A DNA stretch of 64,000 nt, taken from assembly GCF_022559585.1 (NCBI RefSeq), contig NZ_CP087114.1, positions 1,033,095-1,097,094 on the forward strand. Direction: 5' to 3'. The DNA comes from Bartonella machadoae. GTDB taxonomy: Bacteria; Pseudomonadota; Alphaproteobacteria; Rhizobiales; Rhizobiaceae. The notes beneath the pieces were generated by a model that saw only the letters and a list, made by a program, of their open reading frames with translations, ran no database searches and was not told the origin of the DNA. Below are positions 20,687 to 32,828 of this stretch, one piece after another (within the stretch, counting starts at the first letter, position 1; each line of letters starts with the position of its first letter). The position numbers were made by a program, and so were the translations under genes.

Positions 20687-21323
20687 GAGAAAAATTTTTA
20701 CGGTTTGTTCTTTTTGATTTATGAAAAATTCAGGTGATTTCGTAAAGTATAGTTGTTATCAATAGAATTGTGGGTAAGCTTCCCGCCATTAAAGAATTAT
20801 TCTATTATGTCGTAAAACATTGTTGTTTAGGGTGGTGATATCAGGCGGGGAAATTTTTATGCAAAGGGCGATTGATGATATGAGACGAATGTGTGGAATA
20901 CCTTTACCATTGTTTAAGCAAGGTGAGGCGGTAAGTAAATTGCACTGCTCTAGGTTTTTTTTGATAATGCGTTTTTTTCTTCTTTAACAATTCTGTTAGA
21001 AATGTTTTTAGAGTTGTTAATGGGTGTATATAGCACCATTTGTAGATGGATCATTGCAAGCTAACGAACCTCTTCGCCATCATGTTCAACACATTCAAGT
21101 TTTCAATCAAGACAAATACTTTTAAAAAGGGTTCTAACTGTTGTTGCCGAATATAAAAGAGCATTCACTCTTGCTTTGTTTGTAAAATAGATATGAAATA
21201 TAAATTAGAGTGATGCTGGTAAGATTTTTTCTCTTTGGGGTAGGCAGGTTTAATTAAACCTCATTGTGATATATAAACCTAGAAAGAACAGTAAAGCTAT
21301 TAAAAAGATCAGAGGTAAACAAT
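20687..21323 (+). other. 637-base gap between rluC and the ATP12 gene
   Basis: No reliable gene is seen. In many Hyphomicrobiales a HAD-family phosphatase gene lies between rluC and the ATP12 chaperone gene (recollection, not checked). I could not recognise HAD motifs here in any frame. The longest initiated frame of note, 20860-20985 (41 residues), has no recognisable domain. Confidence 0.55.
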
Positions 21324-22106
21324 ATGCGTGAAATTTTGAACCATTTTGATATGCCATTGAATAAAAATCATTCTGTTCAGAAGAGTCAAAAAATTTCATG
21401 CTCACCACTTGCAAAACGATTTTATAGGCAAGTAAAAACTTCATGTGAAGAAGGAGGCTTTGCTATCTTGTTGGATGGAAGTCCAGTGAAAACACCGGCA
21501 AAGTGTCCTTTTCTCGTACCAACAGAAGCTTTTGCTCTATTAGTGGCAGAGGAATTTGAGAACCAAAGACAAGTTATTAATCCAGCAAAAATGCCAATCA
21601 CACGTCTTGTTAATACTGTTATTGATGGCATAGCTGGTGATATGCAGGTTGTTTTTGAAGATTTATTACGTTTTGTTGCCTGCGATATGATCTTTTATCG
21701 TGCACAAACACCAAAAGAGCTAGCACAGCGGCAATGTGAACAGTGGGATCCTTTATTGGATTGGGCAGAAGAAAAACTTGGTGCTCGGTTTCATTTGACA
21801 GAAGGGATTATGCATGTTGAACAATCACGAGAAGCTATTCAAGCGGTTAGCAATTACCTTCGTAAATTTGCTTCTCCTTATATGCTTGCAGCACTTCATA
21901 TGGTGACAACTTTAACAGGATCAGCTCTTATTGCTTTTGCAGTTGTGGAAAAAAAAATTGATGCAGATCATGCTTGGAATATTGCTCATTTAGATGAAGA
22001 TTGGATGATAGAACAATGGGGCGTTGATGAAGAAGCAATGGTACGCCGTACTGGCAAGAAAGCTGAATTTGATGCTGCTGTGAAAGTCATGACAACTTGT
22101 TTGTAA
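21324..22106 (+). CDS. ATP12-family F1-ATPase assembly chaperone
   Basis: The product matches the ATP12 family, whose mitochondrial members chaperone the F1 alpha subunit during ATP synthase assembly; bacterial members are found mainly in alphaproteobacteria. Supporting blocks are FYRQVKTSC, the LLDGSPVKTPAK segment (residues 49-60), the MPITRLVNTVIDGI stretch and the DEDWMIEQWGVDEEA tail. The length is 260 residues. It converges with the next gene, 35 bases away. The chaperone role in bacteria is inferred from family membership. Confidence 0.85.
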   Translation: MREILNHFDMPLNKNHSVQKSQKISCSPLAKRFYRQVKTSCEEGGFAILLDGSPVKTPAKCPFLVPTEAFALLVAEEFENQRQVINPAKMPITRLVNTVIDGIAGDMQVVFEDLLRFVACDMIFYRAQTPKELAQRQCEQWDPLLDWAEEKLGARFHLTEGIMHVEQSREAIQAVSNYLRKFASPYMLAALHMVTTLTGSALIAFAVVEKKIDADHAWNIAHLDEDWMIEQWGVDEEAMVRRTGKKAEFDAAVKVMTTCL

Positions 22107-22141
22107 GAAAAAGTTTCTTTTATTTATGCACGCTATTTTTC

Positions 22142-22690
22142 TTACTCAGTGTATTTTGTGATTTTTTGCGGATTAACTTTTATTTTTTCCAATCCAGGAA
22201 GTGATTCACTGGTGATGTTTAAGATTGCTTCATCATTTCCACGAATAAAATACCAATTGTTGTTATCAAGAAGTGCAATAACTTCCGTTTGAATAGAGCA
22301 CTTTTTTCCAGAATTTGTTGTGGTAATAAACTCTACAGGTATAACAAAATACGGAATACCGTTATCAAGTTTGCCTTCACGCTTTCGTTTTTGGTCAATG
22401 TGAATACTCTCAATTTTATAATTTTTCGCTAATCGCTCTATTTGGCTTTTCATGATCTGTTGGAATTGTGATTTACTAAAATTTTTCTTAGCCGTTAAAT
22501 CATTGATAATTTGGGGAGGAATAGCGCTTAAGATGGCATTTGCATCAGCATTTTGAATTGCTTTGCTGTAAGCAGATGCTGCTTTTTCCAGGTCTATAAG
22601 TCTTTGATTGGTAATTGTAGAGGCTTGAGTTGTTGATATCATAAAGGCAATGCATAAAAAAATGGGAAATAGAGAACAGATTCGCAGCAT
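22142..22690 (-). CDS. Secreted protein of unknown function
   Basis: I do not recognise this 182-residue protein. It begins with a clear signal peptide (residues 1-23, MLRICSLFPIFLCIAFMIST, with likely cleavage after TQA), so it should be periplasmic or surface-exposed. The mature part is mixed charged, with a predicted helical first half rich in Ala, Gln and Lys and a beta-rich second half containing VIALLDNNNWYFIRG, a pattern reminiscent of small NTF2-like folds. One cysteine is seen in the mature chain. It is transcribed alone between the ATP12 gene and glnA. Confidence 0.75.
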   Translation of the reverse strand: MLRICSLFPIFLCIAFMISTTQASTITNQRLIDLEKAASAYSKAIQNADANAILSAIPPQIINDLTAKKNFSKSQFQQIMKSQIERLAKNYKIESIHIDQKRKREGKLDNGIPYFVIPVEFITTTNSGKKCSIQTEVIALLDNNNWYFIRGNDEAILNITSESLPGLEKIKVNPQKITKYTE

Positions 22691-22793
22691 TAGAAACCTT
22701 ATTCATTGATTTGGATGAATTCAGTTAGACTTATACAACAAAAGCACATAAGCAAAAAGCTCGTTGTGCTCTTTGACGAGGAGAATATCCACA

Positions 22794-22819
22794 AAAATGG
22801 AAGATGAAACCTCCATTTT
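22794..22819 (-). terminator. Likely intrinsic terminator of glnA
   Basis: AAAATGGA and TCCATTTT form an 8-bp stem 27 bases beyond the glnA stop. Read on the minus strand the second arm runs into a five-T stretch, consistent with rho-independent termination, although the stem is AT-rich. Confidence 0.6.
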
Positions 22820-22845
22820 AAATCAAAAGGATAATCGATTATTCT

Positions 22846-24255
22846 TTAAACAGAATAATACATATCAAATTCGACAGGATGAGGCGTTGTTTCATAACGT
22901 AAAACTTCTTGCATTTTTATTTGAATGAAAGAATTAATTTGATCATCGTCAAAGACATCACCCGCTTTCAAAAAGCTACGATCTTTATCAAGTGCTTCAA
23001 GTGCTTCGCGCAGACTTCCTGAAACTGTAGGAATTTCTTTAAGCTCTTTTAAGGGAAGGTCGTAAAGATCTTTATCCATAGCCTGTCCAGGGTGAATTTT
23101 ATTTTTGATTCCATCAAGACCAGCCATTAAGAGTGCTGCAAATGCTAAATAGGGATTTGCTGTTGGATCTGGAAAACGCACTTCTACGCGTTTTGAATTT
23201 GGCGAAGAACTCATTGGAATTCGACAAGATGCGGAACGATTGCGTGCGGAATAAGCAAGAAGGACAGGCGCTTCATAACCCGGAACTAAACGCTTATAGG
23301 AGTTTGTCGATGGATTGGTAAAAGCATTAATTGCTTTGGCATGCTTAATGACGCCACCTATAAAAAATAAGCAAGTTTCTGATAGTCCAGCATATTCATT
23401 GCCCGCAAAAATTGGTTTGCCATCTTTCCAAATAGACATGTGAACATGCATGCCTGAACCATTATCACCAAAAACCGGTTTTGGCATGAAAGTTGCTGTT
23501 TTTCCATAGCTATTTGCTATTTGATGGACAACATATTTAAAAATCTGCATCTTGTCAGCTTCACGAACGAGCGTGTCAAAGCGAATACCCAATTCATGTT
23601 GTCCTGCTGCCACTTCGTGATGATGCTTTTCTACGCGGACTCCCATATCTTTGAGTGCTGTGAGCATTTCAGAGCGTATATCTTGGCAAGAATCGAGTGG
23701 GGGAACAGGAAGATAACCGCCTTTCATTCTTGGGCGATGACCAAGATTGCCCGTTTCATATTCTGTATCATCATTGGATGGAAGTTCACTGGAATCAAGT
23801 TTAAACCCCGTATTATAAGGATCTGTTTTATAGCGTACATCATCAAAGATAAAAAATTCCGCTTCTGGACCGATATTAATTGTATCACCGATTCCTAAAG
23901 ATTTCATATAGACTTCAGCTCTTTTGGCGATAGAACGAGGATCTCTGCGATAAAATTCTCCAGAAACAGGATCAAGCACGTCACAAAAGAGGACTAAAGT
24001 GGATTGTGCAAAAAAGGGATCAATATGTGCTGTTTCTGGATCTGGCATTAAGACCATGTCAGATTCATTAATTGTTTTCCATCCGGAAATGGAAGAACCA
24101 TCAAACATAACACCATCGCTAAATGTATCTTCATTGATTTCTGCGATATCCATTGTGATGTGATGCAACTTTCCTCGCGGATCGGTGAAACGTAGATCAA
24201 CAAAACGGATTTCGTTATCTGCAATCTGTTTGATAATGTCTGATGCGGTTGTCAT
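22846..24255 (-). CDS. glnA: Type I glutamine synthetase
   Basis: This enzyme makes glutamine from glutamate, ammonia and ATP and is the main route of ammonia assimilation. The 469-residue product matches dodecameric Gln[17 protein letters not shown] at residues 50-65, the [16 protein letters not shown] metal and glutamate-binding block, and [10 protein letters not shown]. The adenylylation-site context [11 protein letters not shown] is present near residue 400, so GlnE-type control is expected. It lies 58 bases after glnB on the same strand, the usual glnB-glnA pair. Confidence 0.97.
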   Translation of the reverse strand: MTTASDIIKQIADNEIRFVDLRFTDPRGKLHHITMDIAEINEDTFSDGVMFDGSSISGWKTINESDMVLMPDPETAHIDPFFAQSTLVLFCDVLDPVSGEFYRRDPRSIAKRAEVYMKSLGIGDTINIGPEAEFFIFDDVRYKTDPYNTGFKLDSSELPSNDDTEYETGNLGHRPRMKGGYLPVPPLDSCQDIRSEMLTALKDMGVRVEKHHHEVAAGQHELGIRFDTLVREADKMQIFKYVVHQIANSYGKTATFMPKPVFGDNGSGMHVHMSIWKDGKPIFAGNEYAGLSETCLFFIGGVIKHAKAINAFTNPSTNSYKRLVPGYEAPVLLAYSARNRSASCRIPMSSSPNSKRVEVRFPDPTANPYLAFAALLMAGLDGIKNKIHPGQAMDKDLYDLPLKELKEIPTVSGSLREALEALDKDRSFLKAGDVFDDDQINSFIQIKMQEVLRYETTPHPVEFDMYYSV

Positions 24256-24313
24256 ATTTCAATTTCCTTATGTGGGATTGAGGGAGTAAAAAAGGTGCAT
24301 TTGTTATTATTTC

Positions 24314-24694
<381 letters not shown>

Positions 24695-24937
24695 TCACAT
24701 TATATTGGCAACTATAAGATGTCCAACAGATACTTTGTGCACAAAAAGTCAAAAACTATTTCATTTTACGGTTTTTGGCAAAAGTTTTTTATAGTTTGGA
24801 ATGAAATGATATCGTTTTTTGAAAAAAGTCTATAAAGCATAAAAATGATAGCAATGATATAGCAATGGTTAAGAGATGTTTTGTTCTTTTTTTACTGTGC
24901 TGCGCGTTTTATAAAAAGAGCTGTTGTAGAAGGGATT

Positions 24938-27838
24938 CTATAAAGGTCGGCGCAGCAAAACTTCTTTTAAAAATTTTCCCGTATAGGAAGAGGGGATTTG
25001 AATAATATCTTCAGGACGTCCAACCGCAACGATTTCACCACCACGGTCCCCACCTTCTGGACCTAAATCAATAATCCAGTCGGCTGTCTTAATAACTTCA
25101 AGATTATGTTCAATGACGACAACAGTGTTGCCTTGCTCGACAAGTTCGTGCAGAACTTCGAGGAGTTTCGAAATATCATGGAAATGTAAACCCGTTGTTG
25201 GTTCATCCAAAATATAGAGTGTACGTCCCGTTGTTTTGCGTGAAAGCTCTTTAGCAAGTTTTACACGTTGGGCTTCACCACCAGAAAGTGTTGTGGCTTG
25301 TTGTCCTAATTTGATATAGCCAAGACCAACTTTACTGAGAGTCTTTATTTTGTTGTGAATGGTAGGAACAGCTTGGAAAAATTCTTCCGCTTTTTCGATT
25401 GTCATATCTAAAATATCAGCGATAGATTGTCCTTTAAACTTTACTTCAAGTGTTTCTCTGTTATAGCGTTTCCCTTGGCAGACATCGCAAGTAACATAAA
25501 CATCAGGGAGAAAGTGCATTTCAATTTTGATAACTCCATCACCTTGACACGCTTCGCAGCGTCCTCCCTTAACATTAAATGAAAAACGTCCTGCTTGATA
25601 ACCGCGGGCTTTTGATTCTGGAAGCTCAGCAAACCATTCACGGATCGGAGTAAATGCACCTGTATAGGTTGCTGGATTAGAGCGTGGAGTACGTCCAATA
25701 GGTGCTTGGTTGATATCAATGACCTTGTCAAGAAACTCTAATCCTTCAATTTTGTCATAGCTTGCGGGGCTATGATAACTTCCCATGATATGGTGTGATG
25801 CAGCTTTAAAAAGAGTTTCAATGAGAAATGTTGATTTTCCTCCGCCCGAAACACCCGTTATGCATGTGAAGGTTCCAAGAGGAATATCCGCATTGATGTT
25901 TTTGAGGTTATTTCCTCGGGCTCCAATAACTTTAAGCTTTTTCGACTTTGATATTTTGCGTCGTTGAGCAGGGAGTGGAACAGCCATTTTTCCCGAAAGA
26001 TATTGTCCCGTGAGAGAAGATGCATTTTCTATAATTTCCTGCGGTGTACCTTGCGCTATGATTTCGCCTCCATGAACGCCTGCAGCAGGACCCATATCAA
26101 CCACATAGTCTGCTGTAAGAATGGCATCTTCATCATGCTCAACAACGATAACTGTGTTGCCAAGATCACGCAGATGATGCAGCATTTTCAAAAGGCGTTC
26201 ATTATCGCGTTGGTGTAAGCCAATAGATGGTTCATCTAAAATATAAAGGACGCCTGTAAGACCAGAACCAATTTGAGATGCTAACCGAATACGTTGACTT
26301 TCTCCCCCTGAAAGGGTGCCTGAGTTTCGTGATAAGGTAAGATATTCGAGTCCCACATGGTTTAAAAAAGCTAAGCGTTCACGAATTTCTTTTAAAATAC
26401 GTACTGCGATGTTGCGTTGTTTTTCCGTGAGATATTGATGAATATTGGCAAACCAATCATCTGCTTTTGAGATGGAAAGTTCTGATATTTGCCCAATATG
26501 CATCCCATGGATTTTAACGGCTAATGCTTCTGGTTTTAGACGATAGCCATGGCATGCTGGACAAGGTGAAGAAGACATATAATGTTCGATTTCTTCACGG
26601 GACCATGTAGAATCGGTATCCTTCCATCGCCTCTCCATATTAGGGATGATTCCTTCAAAGGAGTGAATCCTTTTATAGGCGCTTGAATCATTTTTATAAA
26701 TAAAGGTGATTTCTTTGCTTTTTGTACCATAGAGAATAGCCTGTTGTGCTTCATTCGAGAGGACACACCATTGATCTGTAAGTTTAAATCCGTAAACTTT
26801 ACCCAATGCTTCTAAGGTTTGGCTATAGTATGGTGAAGATAGCTTAGACCAAGGCGCTATTGCACCATTTTTTAAAGTGAGATTTTTATTTGGTATGATT
26901 TTTGCTGGGTCTACAGCTTTTTTGATGCCAAGCCCGTCGCAAAGAGGACAAGCGCCAAAAGGATTATTAAATGAAAAAAGACGGGGCTCAATTTCAGGGA
27001 TAGAAAATCCAGAGATGGGACAGGAAAATTTTTCTGAAAAAACAAGCCGTTTGTGTGTTTCATTTTTCGATTTATGAGCAGATTTTTTTGTGGTTTCGTT
27101 TTCTGCTAAGGGATGGTCAGCCATTTCAGCAACTGCGATTCCATTGGCGAGCCGTAAACAGGTTTCTATACTGTCAGCTAGGCGAGAGGTCATGTCAGCG
27201 TACACAACAATGCGGTCTACGACGACATCTATGTCATGTTTATATTTTTTATCAAGAGAGGGAATATCAGGAATTTCATAAAATTGACCATCAACTTTAG
27301 CGCGTTGAAATCCTTTTTTTAAAAGCTCTGTCAGTTCTTTTTTATATTCTCCTTTTCGCCCTCGTACGAGAGGTGCCATAATAAAAATTCGCGTCCCTTC
27401 TGGTAAAGACATAATTTGATCAACCATTTGGCTTACCGTTTGGCTTTCAATAGGAAGTCCCGTAGCAGGGGAGTGAGGGGTGCCAATACGTGCAAAGAGA
27501 AGGCGCATGTAATCATAAATTTCAGTGACGGTTCCTACCGTTGAACGAGGATTACGGCTGGTTGTTTTTTGTTCAATGGATATTGCTGGAGAAAGACCAT
27601 CTATGCGATCGACATCGGGTTTTTGCATGACTTCCAAAAATTGACGTGCGTAAGCGGAAAGGCTTTCAACATAGCGGCGTTGGCCTTCGGCATAAATTGT
27701 ATCAAAAGCTAAAGAGGATTTGCCTGATCCAGAAAGGCCCGTGATAACAATCAGTTGGTCCCGTGGAAGATCAAGATCAATATTTTTAAGATTATGTTCA
27801 CGCGCACCGCGAATGGATATGTATTTTTGTTGAGTCAT
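24938..27838 (-). CDS. uvrA: Excinuclease ABC subunit A
   Basis: UvrA recognises bulky DNA lesions in nucleotide excision repair and loads UvrB. The 966-residue protein has two ABC ATPase modules: Walker [14 protein letters not shown] near residue 33 and [13 protein letters not shown] in the second half, each with an LSGG signature. Zinc-binding cysteine pairs are seen in CPLCDGLG and in the CEACQGDG and [10 protein letters not shown] motifs of the second module. It is divergent from ssb, an arrangement also found in enteric bacteria. Confidence 0.98.
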   Translation of the reverse strand: MTQQKYISIRGAREHNLKNIDLDLPRDQLIVITGLSGSGKSSLAFDTIYAEGQRRYVESLSAYARQFLEVMQKPDVDRIDGLSPAISIEQKTTSRNPRSTVGTVTEIYDYMRLLFARIGTPHSPATGLPIESQTVSQMVDQIMSLPEGTRIFIMAPLVRGRKGEYKKELTELLKKGFQRAKVDGQFYEIPDIPSLDKKYKHDIDVVVDRIVVYADMTSRLADSIETCLRLANGIAVAEMADHPLAENETTKKSAHKSKNETHKRLVFSEKFSCPISGFSIPEIEPRLFSFNNPFGACPLCDGLGIKKAVDPAKIIPNKNLTLKNGAIAPWSKLSSPYYSQTLEALGKVYGFKLTDQWCVLSNEAQQAILYGTKSKEITFIYKNDSSAYKRIHSFEGIIPNMERRWKDTDSTWSREEIEHYMSSSPCPACHGYRLKPEALAVKIHGMHIGQISELSISKADDWFANIHQYLTEKQRNIAVRILKEIRERLAFLNHVGLEYLTLSRNSGTLSGGESQRIRLASQIGSGLTGVLYILDEPSIGLHQRDNERLLKMLHHLRDLGNTVIVVEHDEDAILTADYVVDMGPAAGVHGGEIIAQGTPQEIIENASSLTGQYLSGKMAVPLPAQRRKISKSKKLKVIGARGNNLKNINADIPLGTFTCITGVSGGGKSTFLIETLFKAASHHIMGSYHSPASYDKIEGLEFLDKVIDINQAPIGRTPRSNPATYTGAFTPIREWFAELPESKARGYQAGRFSFNVKGGRCEACQGDGVIKIEMHFLPDVYVTCDVCQGKRYNRETLEVKFKGQSIADILDMTIEKAEEFFQAVPTIHNKIKTLSKVGLGYIKLGQQATTLSGGEAQRVKLAKELSRKTTGRTLYILDEPTTGLHFHDISKLLEVLHELVEQGNTVVVIEHNLEVIKTADWIIDLGPEGGDRGGEIVAVGRPEDIIQIPSSYTGKFLKEVLLRRPL

Positions 27839-28167
27839 ATTTTATCCTTGGCATATACAAAACTGCGCATCTAAAATAGGGTATAACCGCCTTATGAAAT
27901 TACAATATATTTAATTGCTTTAACAGGGATAAAGAAGGCACGTCCTATGAAAAGAAAAACACAAAGAGCAGCTTTTTTCTCTAAATGCTAGAATAAACTA
28001 TGCGCGATTATCATCTTTTGTTATAATCACACGAAGTGACCTCCTAAATGAAATAGCAAAGTCTACATTGAAGGTCAATTGCAGAGGTGCAAATGAGAAG
28101 GTCTAGGTGGTAATAACTGCTGTACAACAAAAATTGTTTTGCGAATTAAGATTTTGGAGTTTATGCG
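27839..28167. other. Divergent uvrA-ssb intergenic region
   Basis: This 329-base region should carry both promoters. GTTC and GAAC tetramers are wholly absent, so there is no alphaproteobacterial LexA box of the GTTC-N7-GTTC form. No gene or strong hairpin is seen. Confidence 0.6.
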
Positions 28168-28686
28168 ATGGCTGGTAGCCTTAATAAAGTGATTTTAATT
28201 GGTAATCTTGGTGCTGATCCTGAAATTCGCCGCTTGAATTCTGGTGATCAAGTGGCAAATTTGCGTATTGCTACTTCAGAAAGCTGGCGCGATCGTAATA
28301 CAAATGAACGTAAAGAGCGCACAGAGTGGCATAGTATCGTTATTTTTAACGAAAACCTTATCAGAGTTGTGGAACAATATTTAAAAAAAGGAAGCAAAAT
28401 CTATATTGAAGGTCAGCTGCAAACACGCAAGTGGCAAGATCAAAATGGGAATGATCGTTATACAACAGAGGTTGTTTTGCAAAAATACCGTGGTGAATTG
28501 CAAATGCTTGATGGACGGGGTGGTGCTGGTGGAGAGCAAATGCAAGGGGCAAATCAGTCAAGCGGAAGTTATGGCGGTGGTGGTTTTGGTGACAGTTATT
28601 CTGGTCACAGAGATGATTTTGGTCAAAACAATCATCAAGCAAGAGAAGACTTTTCACATAAATTAGATGATGACGTTCCTTTTTGA
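28168..28686 (+). CDS. ssb: Single-stranded DNA-binding protein
   Basis: SSB coats single-stranded DNA during replication and repair and recruits partner proteins. Residues 1-110 form the OB fold with [20 protein letters not shown] and the WHSIVIFNE block. A flexible Gly/Gln-rich linker follows, and the acidic tip ends DDDVPF, the conserved partner-binding tail. The length is 172 residues. The start ATG at 28168 has GGAG upstream. It is divergent from uvrA and precedes gyrA. Confidence 0.98.
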   Translation: MAGSLNKVILIGNLGADPEIRRLNSGDQVANLRIATSESWRDRNTNERKERTEWHSIVIFNENLIRVVEQYLKKGSKIYIEGQLQTRKWQDQNGNDRYTTEVVLQKYRGELQMLDGRGGAGGEQMQGANQSSGSYGGGGFGDSYSGHRDDFGQNNHQAREDFSHKLDDDVPF

Positions 28687-28902
28687 GATTGCGAACAGTG
28701 TTTTTCTTCGTTGTTTGTTTCAGTTTTTTAAAGTTTAGGAAAAGAGTCCTCGTTTATTTTATCCATGATTTTTAATATACGTAAATAACATGTTGAAAAT
28801 TATTGTTAAACTTTTGCCTTCGTTGCGGATGAGAAATTAGCATTTTGGCATTTTTTTCGCTATAAAGAGTAAAGTGATTCTTTATTTGAAAGTCTTGAAG
28901 CT

Positions 28903-31683
28903 GTGACCGATCTTACTCCACTACAAGAACGTGATGTGCTGACCGGTATTAAACCAATCAGTATTATTGATGAAATGCAACGCTCTTATCTCGATTATGC
29001 AATGAGCGTAATTGTTTCCCGTGCACTTCCTGATGTCCGTGATGGACTGAAGCCGGTTCATCGGCGTATTCTTCACGCCATGAATGAGATGGGGCTTTCT
29101 TTCAACAAACCTTATCGTAAATCTGCTGGTGTCGTTGGTGAGGTTATGGGGAAATTCCATCCTCATGGGGATGCTTCGATTTATGATGCGTTGGTGCGTA
29201 TGGCACAGGACTTTTCTTTGCGAAACCCGTTGATTGATGGACAGGGGAATTTTGGTTCTGTTGATGGTGATCCGCCTGCGGCAATGCGCTATACAGAATG
29301 TCGTTTGGAAAAAGTTTCGGAAGAACTTTTAGCGGATATTGATAAAGATACCGTTGATTTTCAGGATAATTATGATGGACGTGAGCGTGAACCTGTTGTC
29401 CTACCGGCACGTTTCCCTAATCTTTTGGTTAACGGATCAGGCGGTATTGCTGTAGGAATGGCAACCAATATTCCTCCTCATAATCTTGGTGAGGTTGTTG
29501 ATGGTTGTATCGCCTTGATTGATAATCCTAACATAACGCTTGATGAAATCATTAAAATTATCCCCGGTCCTGATTTTCCTACGGGGGGGATTATTTTGGG
29601 CCATTCTGGTATTCGTTCCGCCTATGAAACTGGACGTGGTTCAGTGATTATGCGTGCTAAGGTTGATATTGAAGAAATTCGCAATGGTCGACAAGCAATT
29701 ATTGTCAGTGAAATACCTTATCAGGTTAATAAAGCAACAATGATTGAAAAAATGGCCGAATTGGTGCGTGATAAACGTATCGAAGGAATTTCTGATTTGC
29801 GTGATGAGTCTGATCGTGATGGCTACCGCGTTGTTATTGAACTCAAGAAGGATGTTGTTGCCGAGATCGTTTTAAATCAATTATATCGTTATACGCCCCT
29901 GCAAACTTCTTTTGGTTGCAATATGGTTGCGTTAAATGGGGGAAAACCGGAACAGATGGCGTTGCTTGATATGCTTCGTGCCTTTGTTTCTTTCCGAGAA
30001 GACGTTGTTAGTCGGCGAACGAAATATCTTTTGCGTAAAGCGCGTGAACGTGCCCATGTTTTGGTCGGTCTTGCACTTGCTGTTGCTAATATCGATGAAA
30101 TTATAGCACTCATTCGCAAGGCTCCTGATCCACAAACAGCGCGTACACAATTAATGGAGCGGTGCTGGCCAGCTTTTGATGTCGCCCCTTTAATTAAACT
30201 GATTGATGATCCTCGTCATATTATCCATGATGATGGGACTTATAATTTATCTGAAGAACAGGCGCGTGCTATTTTGGAATTGCGTCTGCAAAGGTTAACG
30301 GCACTTGGGCGTGATGAAATTGCCGATGAATTGAATAAAATTGGCGTGGATATTACCGATTATCTTGATATTCTTGCGTCTCGATCACGTATTATGGGGA
30401 TTGTGAAGGATGAGCTGAGTGCCCTTCGTGAGGAGTTTGCAACACCGCGACGCACTGTCTTTGGTTTTGGTAGTGCTGAGATGGATAGCGAAGATCTGAT
30501 TGCTCCAGAAGATATGGTGGTGACGGTTAGTCATAGTGGCTATATTAAGCGTGTGCCTCTCAATACATACCGAGCGCAGCGTCGCGGGGGTAAGGGGCGT
30601 TCTGGTATGTCTACCAAGGATGAGGATTTTGTAACGCGACTGTTTGTGGCTAATACCCATACTCCGGTTCTTTTCTTTTCATCACGTGGAATTGTTTACA
30701 AGGAAAAAGTTTGGCGTTTACCACTTGGTACGCCCCAATCACGCGGGCGAGCTCTGATTAATTTACTTCCTTTACAGCAAGGTGAACGCATAACAACTAT
30801 TATGCCTTTACCAGAAGATGAAGCGCATTGGGGTACATTGGACATTATGTTTGCAACAACGCGTGGAACTGTACGTCGTAATAAATTATCAGATTTTGTT
30901 CAGGTGAATCGTAATGGCAAAATTGCCATGAAACTTGATGAAGAGGGAGATGAAATTCTTTCTGTTGAAACTTGTACAGAACATGATGATGTTGTTTTAA
31001 CAACGGCTAATGGACAATGTATTCGTTTTCCAGTTGTTGATGTTCGTGTTTTTGTCGGGCGTAATTCGGTGGGGGTCCGTGGCATTAATTTGGCAGACGG
31101 TGATAAGGTTATTTCGATGACACTCTTAGAGCATGTTGAGGCGACTTCGGTTGAACGTTCCGCTTATATCAAACGTGTGATGAATGAACGGCGTGCTGCT
31201 GGTGCCGATGCTGAAGATATTGTAACTCTTGAGGAAGAAGATGAGGGAAGCGAAACAGAGTTAACAGATGAGCGCTATGCAGAGCTTCAGGCGCGTGAGC
31301 AGATGCTTTTAACAGTGAGTGAATTTGGTTATGGAAAACGGTCTTCCTCCTATGAATTTCGCATTTCTGGACGTGGTGGAAAAGGAATTCGTGCAACAGA
31401 TCCATCTAAGACAGCTGGAATTGGTAAATTGGTAGCGGCTTTCCCAGTGAAAGCACAAGATCAAATTATGTTGGTCTCAGACGGTGGACAACTCATTCGT
31501 GTCCCTGTGGAGGGTATTCGTATAGCAGGTCGTTCAACAAAAGGGGTCACAATTTTTAATACAGCTGAGGGTGAAAAAGTCGTATCGGTTGAACGTATTT
31601 CTGAATCTGAAGATGATGATCATCAATTAGATGATGTCTCTGAAAAATATCCTGATACGGTTGATGAAAGCACAGAGAAATAA
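28903..31683 (+). CDS. gyrA: DNA gyrase subunit A
   Basis: GyrA is the breakage-reunion subunit that introduces negative supercoils with GyrB. The catalytic tyrosine is Tyr130 in [10 protein letters not shown], and the C-terminal wrapping domain has the GyrA box QRRGGKG. The start is GTG at 28903, giving [16 protein letters not shown]. The quinolone region reads [10 protein letters not shown]: Ala91 is equivalent to E. coli Ser83, and Asp95 to Asp87. An acidic insertion near residues 765-795 ([20 protein letters not shown]) is common in alphaproteobacterial GyrA. The length is 926 residues. Confidence 0.98.
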   Translation: MTDLTPLQERDVLTGIKPISIIDEMQRSYLDYAMSVIVSRALPDVRDGLKPVHRRILHAMNEMGLSFNKPYRKSAGVVGEVMGKFHPHGDASIYDALVRMAQDFSLRNPLIDGQGNFGSVDGDPPAAMRYTECRLEKVSEELLADIDKDTVDFQDNYDGREREPVVLPARFPNLLVNGSGGIAVGMATNIPPHNLGEVVDGCIALIDNPNITLDEIIKIIPGPDFPTGGIILGHSGIRSAYETGRGSVIMRAKVDIEEIRNGRQAIIVSEIPYQVNKATMIEKMAELVRDKRIEGISDLRDESDRDGYRVVIELKKDVVAEIVLNQLYRYTPLQTSFGCNMVALNGGKPEQMALLDMLRAFVSFREDVVSRRTKYLLRKARERAHVLVGLALAVANIDEIIALIRKAPDPQTARTQLMERCWPAFDVAPLIKLIDDPRHIIHDDGTYNLSEEQARAILELRLQRLTALGRDEIADELNKIGVDITDYLDILASRSRIMGIVKDELSALREEFATPRRTVFGFGSAEMDSEDLIAPEDMVVTVSHSGYIKRVPLNTYRAQRRGGKGRSGMSTKDEDFVTRLFVANTHTPVLFFSSRGIVYKEKVWRLPLGTPQSRGRALINLLPLQQGERITTIMPLPEDEAHWGTLDIMFATTRGTVRRNKLSDFVQVNRNGKIAMKLDEEGDEILSVETCTEHDDVVLTTANGQCIRFPVVDVRVFVGRNSVGVRGINLADGDKVISMTLLEHVEATSVERSAYIKRVMNERRAAGADAEDIVTLEEEDEGSETELTDERYAELQAREQMLLTVSEFGYGKRSSSYEFRISGRGGKGIRATDPSKTAGIGKLVAAFPVKAQDQIMLVSDGGQLIRVPVEGIRIAGRSTKGVTIFNTAEGEKVVSVERISESEDDDHQLDDVSEKYPDTVDESTEK

Positions 31684-31707
31684 TTTTCAAGGGGGCGAAG
31701 TGAAACG

Positions 31708-32226
31708 ATGAAAATTGCTCTTTATGCTGGTTCTTTTGACCCTCTTACAAATGGTCATCTTGATGTTTTGCGGGGCAGTCTGGTTTTGGCTGATAAGCTT
31801 ATTGTCGCTATAGGTGTACAGGCTAAAAAAAAACCACTTTTTACTTTTGAAGAGCGTGTTGATTTAATTACTGAAGTAGGAAAAGATTTGTTAAATGTGG
31901 GGACTGATCGGTTGCAGGTGCTTTCATTTGATTCTCTTTTGATTGATAAGGCTCAAGAGATTGGTGCTTCATTTCTTATTCGTGGATTACGTGATGGTAC
32001 TGACCTTGATTATGAAATGCAAATGGCGGGGATGAATGCTATCATGGCTCCTCAATTACAAACTGTCTTTTTGCCGGCAAGCGTTTCTGGACGCGTCATT
32101 ACCTCTACATTGGTTCGTCAGGTCGCTTCTATGGGGGGGGATGTCGCGTCCTTTGTGCCTGCAAATGTTGCGAAAGCTTTACGTTTAAAATTTTTATCTG
32201 TAAAGGAAGATGATGATGTCTCTTAG
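31708..32226 (+). CDS. coaD: Phosphopantetheine adenylyltransferase
   Basis: CoaD transfers AMP from ATP to 4'-phosphopantetheine, the penultimate step of coenzyme A synthesis. The nucleotidyltransferase motif TNGH occurs in [14 protein letters not shown] (residues 8-21), and the later [19 protein letters not shown] is typical. It has 172 residues. It lies 24 bases after gyrA, with AAGGGGGCGAAG upstream of its ATG, and its end overlaps the next gene. Confidence 0.97.
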   Translation: MKIALYAGSFDPLTNGHLDVLRGSLVLADKLIVAIGVQAKKKPLFTFEERVDLITEVGKDLLNVGTDRLQVLSFDSLLIDKAQEIGASFLIRGLRDGTDLDYEMQMAGMNAIMAPQLQTVFLPASVSGRVITSTLVRQVASMGGDVASFVPANVAKALRLKFLSVKEDDDVS

Positions 32227-32809
32227 AATTTTTGCTCTTTTGACGTGTCTTTTTTGTTTTTTTTCCTTGAGTGCTGGTGCAGATGATTCTAACATAACCG
32301 ATGATGCAAATGTCCTCATTTTATCTCTTAAAAAGGGTGACGTGTTTATTCGTCTTCGTCCTGATTTGGCACCAAAACATGTTTTGCAAATCAAGAGATT
32401 AACAAAGGAAGGTGCATACAATAATGTTGTCTTTCACCGTGTTATTCCAGGTTTTATGGCACAGACTGGTGATGTTCAATTTGGAAAAAAAGGCAGTGCA
32501 GATTTTGATGCTAAACGTGTTGGGAGTGGTGCTTCCAATTATCCCAATATACCAGCAGAATTTTCAAAGCAGCCCTTTAAGCGTGGTACCGTTGGGATGG
32601 CACGAGCACAAGATAAAAATTCCGCAAATTCTCAATTCTTTATTTGTTTTGATGATGCTCCTTTTTTAAACGGTCAGTATACTGTCGTTGGAGAGGTTAT
32701 AAAGGGAATGGACGTTGTTGATACAATTAAAAAAGGCACCACAAGTAATAATGGATCTGTAAAAGATCCCGATGTTATTAATGCTGCCACTTTACAAGCT
32801 GATAGATGA
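32216..32809 (+). CDS. ppiA: Periplasmic cyclophilin-type peptidyl-prolyl isomerase
   Basis: The enzyme catalyses cis-trans isomerisation of prolyl bonds during folding of exported proteins. A signal peptide ([18 protein letters not shown], ending near SAGA) is followed by the cyclophilin domain with [33 protein letters not shown] and the late [12 protein letters not shown]. Three in-frame ATGs lie at 32210, 32213 and 32216; I favour the last because AAGGA is then eight bases away. The gene overlaps the coaD end and is followed by a cytoplasmic paralogue. Confidence 0.92.
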   Translation: MSLRIFALLTCLFCFFSLSAGADDSNITDDANVLILSLKKGDVFIRLRPDLAPKHVLQIKRLTKEGAYNNVVFHRVIPGFMAQTGDVQFGKKGSADFDAKRVGSGASNYPNIPAEFSKQPFKRGTVGMARAQDKNSANSQFFICFDDAPFLNGQYTVVGEVIKGMDVVDTIKKGTTSNNGSVKDPDVINAATLQADR

Positions 32810-32828
32810 GTCAAAGGAGTTTAGCCGT

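Noticed and set aside
20860..20985. A 41-codon frame downstream of rluC
   Set aside because: It is too short, has no recognisable domain and no supporting context.
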